A DNA stretch of 64,000 bases from positions 77,212,300-77,276,299 of the forward strand of contig CM026426.1 of assembly GCA_014871385.1 (NCBI GenBank). The letters run 5' to 3'. This document shows, piece after piece, positions 58,590-64,000 of the stretch. The notes beneath the pieces were generated by a model. That model was given only the letters and a program-made list of their open reading frames with translations. It did not search any database and was not told the DNA's origin. Positions within the stretch are counted from its first letter, which is position 1. Every line of letters begins with the position of its first letter. The position numbers and the translations under genes were made by a program. The stretch is from Ceratodon purpureus. Taxonomy: Eukaryota; Streptophyta; Bryopsida; Pseudoditrichales; Ditrichaceae.

Positions 58590-59513
58590 AAATATACCCC
58601 ATCAGTTCTTCAGTATGAACTGAATGCTTAATGATGTAATCGCAAATCAATTCAAGCTCTCTAATCGTGAGATATCTATTTTTTGGCTTTCCCAATAGTA
58701 ATTCTCCAGAGTCTTTGAGCTCCTCTTCCGCATCCCACACACGGCTCTTGCTGTGTTCGTAGAGCTCAAAGTATTCAGTGCAAAAACCCAAACTCTCGTC
58801 TACCATATATCCAGACGCCATTCCTGCCTGTGGCTTGGACTTGCTCCTAATATATTTAGTGAGAACTCTCAAATATCTTTCAACTGAGTAGCACCAACGA
58901 GCGTGGACAGGTCCACATATCTCCAACTCATCTACAAAGTGCACAACCAAATGCGGCATAATGTCGAAGAAGCCTGGTGGGAAATGTAGCTCAATAAGAC
59001 AAAGCACTTCTACAGCACATGTCCTCACGGCTTCAATCTCTAAAGCTCTAATGACCTTCGCACATATTCGTTGAAATAGGTCACCTAGCTTGACAATGGT
59101 TTCTCTAACACCTCGAGAAAGATAGTTTCGTATTGCAGCAGGGAGGATTTGTTGTATGAGCACATCATGATTGTGGCTTTTCAGCCCATTTAGCCTTTTC
59201 TCACCAACATGCTTGGTGAGTGTGCTACTAAAACCTCTAGGAACCTTAGTGGATGTGACCATCGATAGAAAACTGGATTTTTCTCTATCAGAGAACACAT
59301 ACGGGGCTTAGGTTTGATGTAGTTCCTAGATCTTCCCAATACCATGTGCAACCCCGGCATCCTATTTGCTTGCACCATATTCCAACGTGTGGCAGTAGAA
59401 TCTTTGTCACCAAATAGATGCTTCATGACATTATCAGAAACATTGTGCTCTATGTGCATGACATCCAAGGTATTACGAATAGGCATTTCCTGGATGCAAA
59501 AAATAAAACTCAA
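58590..59513 (-). pseudogene. CACTA 2 transposase, DUF4218-like part
   Basis: From 59490: MPIRNTLDVMHIEHNVSDNV, GRSRNYIKPKPRM and, in a shifted frame from about 59298, LTKHVGEKRLNGLKSHNHDV, LCLIELHFPPGFFDIMPHLV, CGPVHARWCYSVERYLRVLT and SGYMVDESLGFCTEYFELYE. Matches 35100-36010 through its whole length. The frame changes near 59.29 kb, where CACTA 1 is continuous. Confidence 0.75.
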
Positions 59514-60017
59514 TTAGCCTGGATACTGATAGCGAATTCATCAGAACTAATATTACGTTGATGAACTGTCATTATAGTTCATTCATTAAGCGCAGCCACC
59601 TTTGCAGTGCCCAAAGCCAATAAATACTAAGCCACATATATAAAATCTCGTGGTAATTTAACAATTTCGAAGACCAGCCTTTGTTACGGACAATTACAAT
59701 GACAGAATTCTCTACCAATTACGAATATTGTTGAGATAGAAAAAAAGGCGAGACCTCCAGGCAATACCAAAATCAGCGTGGTCAGTTTAGTGTAGCACCA
59801 TGTAACAACTTATCGATATGAGCATCAAGGTCCGCATACCAATACAACGTGTGCAGCATAGAACAGAAAGGAAGTATAAGCTGCAGTCATCGGCAATGGC
59901 AAACAGGTATGGCTGTGACGCCCCTTGATTTGAACAAGAAAATACTTGACCCATCAAAATCAAACAACAAGTGCATAGCTGTACAAATGTTCCTCAAAGG
60001 ACCCCAAAGTAGACATA

Positions 60018-61190
60018 TCAAGAGATTAGGCTTACCTTCCATAACTCCAGTTGAAACAAAGAGGAAATCTGCTTAATCCTGTAAATCCCAGCATGTGCAG
60101 GAGCTCCACCAAGCGCTAGCCAGCTCTCACGGAGATGGCCCCAACGCAAGACATCGGCAACAGTTACTCTAGGAATCGGGTTTCTGTGCTCAGGGACTCC
60201 GTTGAATTCAGGGCGCCCCGCGCGCCAGGAGTGACCGCATGGAAGAAACCTCCGATGTTGATCATCGTACACATTTTTATATAACGCTAGAGACCTCCGG
60301 GAAATCGTATTTGGACCACATACAGGGCAGCCCTTGTAACCTTAAGTTACACATCTTGCCACCACACCATATGCCAGAAAATCATGCATAGTCCATAACA
60401 AAATGGCCTTCATGTTAAAACGTCTACTCCCTTGGTACAAAGCCGCATCATCACTGGGTACTCCCGTATGCCATAACACCTTTAACTCATCAAGCAAAGG
60501 CTACAAATAAATGTCAAAGTTATTACTGGTGCGGATTTCTTCCCCGGAATTATCAGACTCAACATAATAAAATGCTTCTTTGTAGTCATCCAAGGCGGAA
60601 GATTGTAATTCATGATCAATACTGGCCAAGTGCTCCATGTTGATCGCTTCACAGAGAACGGATTGACTGCATCAGTTGCCATTCCAAAACGCAAGTTGCG
60701 ATGTTTAAAAGCAAACTCTGCATTCCACCTCCAATTGACAAACTTCCACTGATATGAATCACAAGCACCACACATAATCCCCTCTTCACTACCATGGGTG
60801 GCATGCTAAGTCATATAAGATGCTTGCATTGGTGTACTAAACATCCTTTGAAGTCTCGGAATTAGGGGAAAGTGTCTAGGGACCTTTGCTGGGACCTTGG
60901 TTCTTCCAACCTGTCTGTACCGAGAAGCCCTGCAACGTGGACAAGATTATAGGTTTTTTGAACTCAGCTCCCTTAAACAAAATGCAGGTTCTCGGGTCGG
61001 GACAGCAATGTATTGTCTCATAAGCTAGACCCAGCCTCTTCAAAACCTTGCTGGCATGATACTCATTCCGCGGCAAAGAGCTGACGCTAGGCAACATGCT
61101 TTTGTGCAAAATCTCAAAAATTTCATTAATCAGCATATTCGAAGCTCCGTGTGTGCGTAGACAATTCAACAGGAGGAATGTTCTGCCCAA
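60018..61190 (-). pseudogene. CACTA 2 transposase, Tnp2 part
   Basis: From 61190: a helix-rich start (MLINEIFEILHKSMLPSVSS) and HASKVLKRLGLAYETIHCCP, the usual start of plant CACTA transposases. At 60690-60540 comes the Tnp2 hallmark RFGMATDAVNPF, STWPVLIMNYNLPPWM and MLSLIIPGKKSAP. At 60270-60150 comes YDDQHRRFLPCGHSWR. The pieces are in correct order but in separate frames; introns of this family may explain some gaps, lesions others. Confidence 0.75.
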
Positions 61191-61842
61191 CTGCGTCAGT
61201 CCGGAACGAGCAAATAGAGGTGTGCGGGCTCCTTCCTCGAGAAGCTCGTCAGCTGTCTAAGGCCCTTGCTCCATTGCACCCAAGTCATCATCAACCATGT
61301 CCTCTTCGCGTGGGATATATTTTCTTCTTGTTGATCCGAGTTGTCCTGGAGGTGGCAAATGTTCTCTGGAATATCTGCATGTCCAAATATATCCTCCATG
61401 TTTGTCCCCAAATTAGGTTCTCCATCGTCCTGTACATTCCCTATCCTGGCATCTAGTCCATCATAAATGTGGAAAACATGCTAGACCAACCCCCCCATGT
61501 TCATTCCCATGTCCAGCGGCCGATCACCTTCCCTTCTGCCGGCACGACCTTGGACTCCAAATTCATGTGCTATGTCTTGATCCCATTCGTCATCACCAGC
61601 GATGATACTATGGCAGCGGCAAGCAGTGAGCAGTGAGCGGTGAGCAAACAAAAAACAAGCCGGGGTGCAAAAGTGAGCAGACAAAAATCGCGCCGAGGCC
61701 AACGCTTTCGTGTCGCCCGGGACAACGTTTGACCTATGATCGTGGAAATTTGTCGAGCATATGTGGCATATCACCGTGGAAATTGCGTGGTACCGCCTCC
61801 GGATACTAGCATCAAAAAGAATGTCGGATCCGACAGACGCTC

Positions 61843-62358
61843 TTGGGCGACCATAAAATGGTGAGGTACCTCAAATGTTCGCAAGTGATTAGCAATATAG
61901 GGATGGTAGAAGAGGACTGTGAAGTTTGGGTTCCGAGTGCGGATGAGTGCGAAGTAATTCATATCCTCTCAAACCTAAGTGACTATATGATTCCGACTGG
62001 AAGAGAAGAGGTTGTGATCGACACAGCGGAAAACATGCATACCTTAATTCCTCCAAGACCAGGCCCATATTCTGAGCTTCGCAGTTCGAGGAACATTCCA
62101 AGGATCGCAAGTCCGTGTTGGAAGCCAAAGCTGATGAGACCAATCGTGACAAGGACACTGAGATGCGCGGCCAATCCATATGTTGGTGCCGTTGGGGACG
62201 GAAAGATGTACGTGTCGCAGTTGCCCAAGCATTTAGAGCGACCAACATCGCCAACCATATCGGCGACTAATATTGCAATCAATCTTGAAGAACACCAAGG
62301 CTTGGAGAGAATAGACTTTTCTGTGGATGGGGCAAATAGTATTGTTATTGGGCGCTAG
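61843..62358 (+). CDS. Hypothetical protein (171 aa)
   Basis: The first in-frame ATG is near 61858 (MVRYLKCSQVISNIGM), though the frame opens at 61843. The frame ends with TAG at 62356. The product is mixed, with a run PNPYVGAVGDGKMYV-like stretch in the part that is duplicated downstream (62770-62892). No family was recognised. It begins about 70 bases right of the CACTA 2 edge, so it could be a flanking gene fragment. Confidence 0.35.
   Translation: MGDHKMVRYLKCSQVISNIGMVEEDCEVWVPSADECEVIHILSNLSDYMIPTGREEVVIDTAENMHTLIPPRPGPYSELRSSRNIPRIASPCWKPKLMRPIVTRTLRCAANPYVGAVGDGKMYVSQLPKHLERPTSPTISATNIAINLEEHQGLERIDFSVDGANSIVIGR
62153..62275. repeat. Segmental duplication C, copy 1
   Basis: GGACACTGAGATGCGCGGCC starts both copies; equal length (123 bp) to 62770-62892, same orientation, with roughly a tenth of positions changed. 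Confidence 0.85.
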
Positions 62359-62647
62359 TAAGGCTAACAAAATATTTAAGTCTAAACAGCATTAGTGGTT
62401 GCCGCCGTAGCATCGTCCGAGCCTCGGAAATCTAAATGTTGTTATCATGTATCTTAACCAACTATGGGACGAGACAATATTTAAATTTTGGCATTTCAAT
62501 TTTACTCGATTTAATGTGAAGTTTCACCTCCATTTTGGGTACAATTAAGATCCGTAACAAGGACTTTGTGCAAAGGGCGGCCGGCATTATGAACTTATAT
62601 ATTTTAGAAATCTTAAATTACCGTGACGTAATTCCAATGGTAGTTCT

Positions 62648-62748
62648 GGAATTGGTCAACGGGAGGGCACCCACGATATTGTTGGAAGGACTAAACCCAC
62701 TATAGGATCCGTCAGCCACATTCGAGGAATGGTCGAGGTTTGGTACTA
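62648..62748. repeat. Segmental duplication D, copy 1
   Basis: GGAATTGGTCAACGG...CTAAACCCACTATA...GGTACT; second copy at 63079-63178, same orientation. Confidence 0.75.
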
Positions 62749-62769
62749 GGGTGAATGGACTGTAGCAGT

Positions 62770-62892
62770 GGACACTGAGATGCGCGGCCAATCTATATGT
62801 TGGTGTCGTTGAGGACGGAAAGATGTACGTGTCGCAGTTGCCCAAGCATTTAGAGCATCCAACGTTGCCAACCATACCAGCGGCTGATATTA
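62770..62892. repeat. Segmental duplication C, copy 2
   Basis: See 62153-62275. Confidence 0.85.
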
Positions 62893-63078
62893 CATGGTTT
62901 TGCTTGGGACCCAAAACATAGTGTTCAATCCGACAGATTTCATTGTTGGAACACATAATAGGCAACAGGGTATTGCGGACATGGAGGTAAAGCACGCCAC
63001 AAGATGGGCTACAGAATTGGCTTCTTAAAGGAAGGCTCCAAGCCCATTGCAATTCAGAATTACAATAAGTCTCAAAAA

Positions 63079-63178
63079 GGAATTGGTCAACGGGGCCAAC
63101 CCACGAATTTGTTGAGTGGTCTAAACCCACTATAAGATCCAACATCCACATTCAGGGAGTGGCCAACGTGCGGTACTG
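63079..63178. repeat. Segmental duplication D, copy 2
   Basis: See 62648-62748. Confidence 0.75.
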
Positions 63179-63277
63179 CAATCAAAGGAACGGGGTTGGA
63201 GTGTCATGGGAATCCGTCAACCGGGCTACTGCAGCCAGGGTTGTCTATTCGGACGGACATGGGCAAAATTTCCGGAC

Positions 63278-63325
63278 ATAGACGGACGGACGGACGGACG
63301 GACCGGTCGGTCCCCGGACACAATC
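63278..63325. repeat. (GACG)n microsatellite and palindrome
   Basis: Five GACG units run into GGACCGGTCGGTCCCC, which contains GGACCGGTCC-like inverted symmetry. Confidence 0.8.
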
Positions 63326-63461
63326 GGACATTGAGGGGAGGAGGAAAATTACTAAGTTAATTTTTTTTTTTTACAACTTACCTATAGGGGAAACATATTG
63401 ATGACATGGACAACAAACGATGACGGGGAATTCCACATACGCAAAAGGGGTGCCAGCATGT

Positions 63462-63668
63462 GTAGGGGGCGAAAGCGGGTACACGGGGGGGCGCGAGCGG
63501 GTTCAGGGGGGGGGGGCGCGAGCGGGTTCAGGGGGGGGCGCGAGCGGGTTCAGGGGGGGGCGCGAGCGGGTTCAAGGGGGAATGGGCGCGAGCGGGTTCA
63601 AGGGGGGGCGCGAGCGGGTTCAGGGGGAATGGGCGCGAGCGGGTTCAGGGGGGGGCGCGAGCGTGGTA
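63462..63668. repeat. G-rich 20-26 bp tandem repeat
   Basis: GCGCGAGCGGGTTCA followed by 6-12 G recurs about eight times. G-runs could form quadruplexes. Open frames here come from the repeat. Confidence 0.9.
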
Positions 63669-63719
63669 GATAGTAAATTTTTGACAATGCAAAACAACCT
63701 AACATTTTCATCAGAATAA

Positions 63720-64000
63720 TATATTCGGGCTAAGCGCAATGACAAAAGTGTAAATTCAGCATAGAAAAAATGAGATACTCGTGAGCCAAAATACATGGAC
63801 TTTGCAAAGTTGTATACATTTATGAAAGTAAAAGCATTTCATTACCAATTCAAACCAAAACATTACAAAAACTGTAGTATATGAAAACTAGTCACTTAGT
63901 ACTAAGTTGTAACTATTCCTATTCATCTGCATCTACTCCCGCTGTGCCACTTGGTCCCGCTCCATCGTCCAGCGTCAAGCTGCGCCTGGCTCTCATCCGT
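63720..64000. other. No gene recognised
   Basis: AT-rich sequence to the window edge. A minus-strand gene could begin beyond the edge, but nothing here proves it. Confidence 0.4.

Larger units (their letters stand above)
57180..61778 (-). mobile_element. CACTA (En/Spm-like) transposon 2
   Basis: The minus-strand transposase reads Tnp2, DUF4218-like, DUF4216-like from right to left. The left end is CCACGGTTATAGGGTC (57180-57195) with GCTCTCCGCTCTCC subterminal repeats at 57228-57285. The right end is less clear: GTGAGC repeats at 61627-61650 and ATCACCGTGG near 61770-61779. The coding parts lie in several frames with probable introns and lesions, so the element looks inactive and older than the Gypsy insertion. 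Confidence 0.6.

Noticed and set aside
63398-63719. Gly/Arg/Ser-rich frames of 91-99 codons
   Set aside because: Generated by the G-rich tandem repeat; both overlapping phases stay open for the same reason.

Overview
The window looks like repeat-rich nuclear DNA of a streptophyte with a large genome. A charophyte alga such as a Chara-like species is my best guess, but a bryophyte or fern cannot be excluded from sequence alone. The grounds are plant-type mobile DNA (En/Spm-CACTA transposases with DUF4218 and DUF4216 regions, a MULE transposase with a SWIM finger, Ty1/Copia, and Tat/Athila-like Ty3/Gypsy) together with short GT-AG introns, mostly 83-104 bases where I could place both ends. No ribosomal RNA, tRNA, CRISPR array or bacterial-style operon was recognised. 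Layout: 0-7.3 kb holds a broken Copia pol piece and a degraded Gypsy-derived element, both on the minus strand. 7.3-10.8 kb holds a multi-exon transposase-like gene on the plus strand. 10.8-19.6 kb is a mosaic of inverted and direct repeats around a GC-rich insertion with its own ORF, plus a minus-strand coiled-coil gene. 20-21.5 kb carries a second coiled-coil gene, related to the first but with an added RING-like cysteine cluster. 21.6-40.7 kb is a CACTA transposon whose transposase is split by a young 12.5 kb Gypsy element (22470-34979, LTRs differing at 3 of 424 sites, target duplication GTGTT). 40.7-57.2 kb lies between two inverted CACTA-type ends and is the least transposon-dominated stretch. 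It holds a MULE, a gene (47.35-51.6 kb) whose large intron is almost entirely a 128-bp satellite array and whose last exon encodes four RNA polymerase II CTD-like heptads, and a ten-exon gene (51.8-55.7 kb) that I read as a ParB-like domain fused to a permuted amino-type DNA methyltransferase domain. 57.2-61.8 kb is a second, older CACTA element. 61.8-64 kb has a hypothetical ORF, segmental duplications and a G-rich tandem repeat. How the parts relate: the transposons explain most of the coding sequence. The Gypsy element carries an 821-codon accessory gene after pol, and a recognisable homologue lies in the separate, older minus-strand element at 2.8-5.2 kb, so this accessory gene is conserved within an element lineage. 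The most unusual cargo is the ParB/methyltransferase-like gene with spliceosomal introns. Its architecture is known from bacteria and phages, and I know of no well-described eukaryotic counterpart. Its key motifs depart from the active consensus and the copy shows about two breaks by my reading, so its activity is doubtful here. All domain calls come from reading motifs by eye; no database search was possible.
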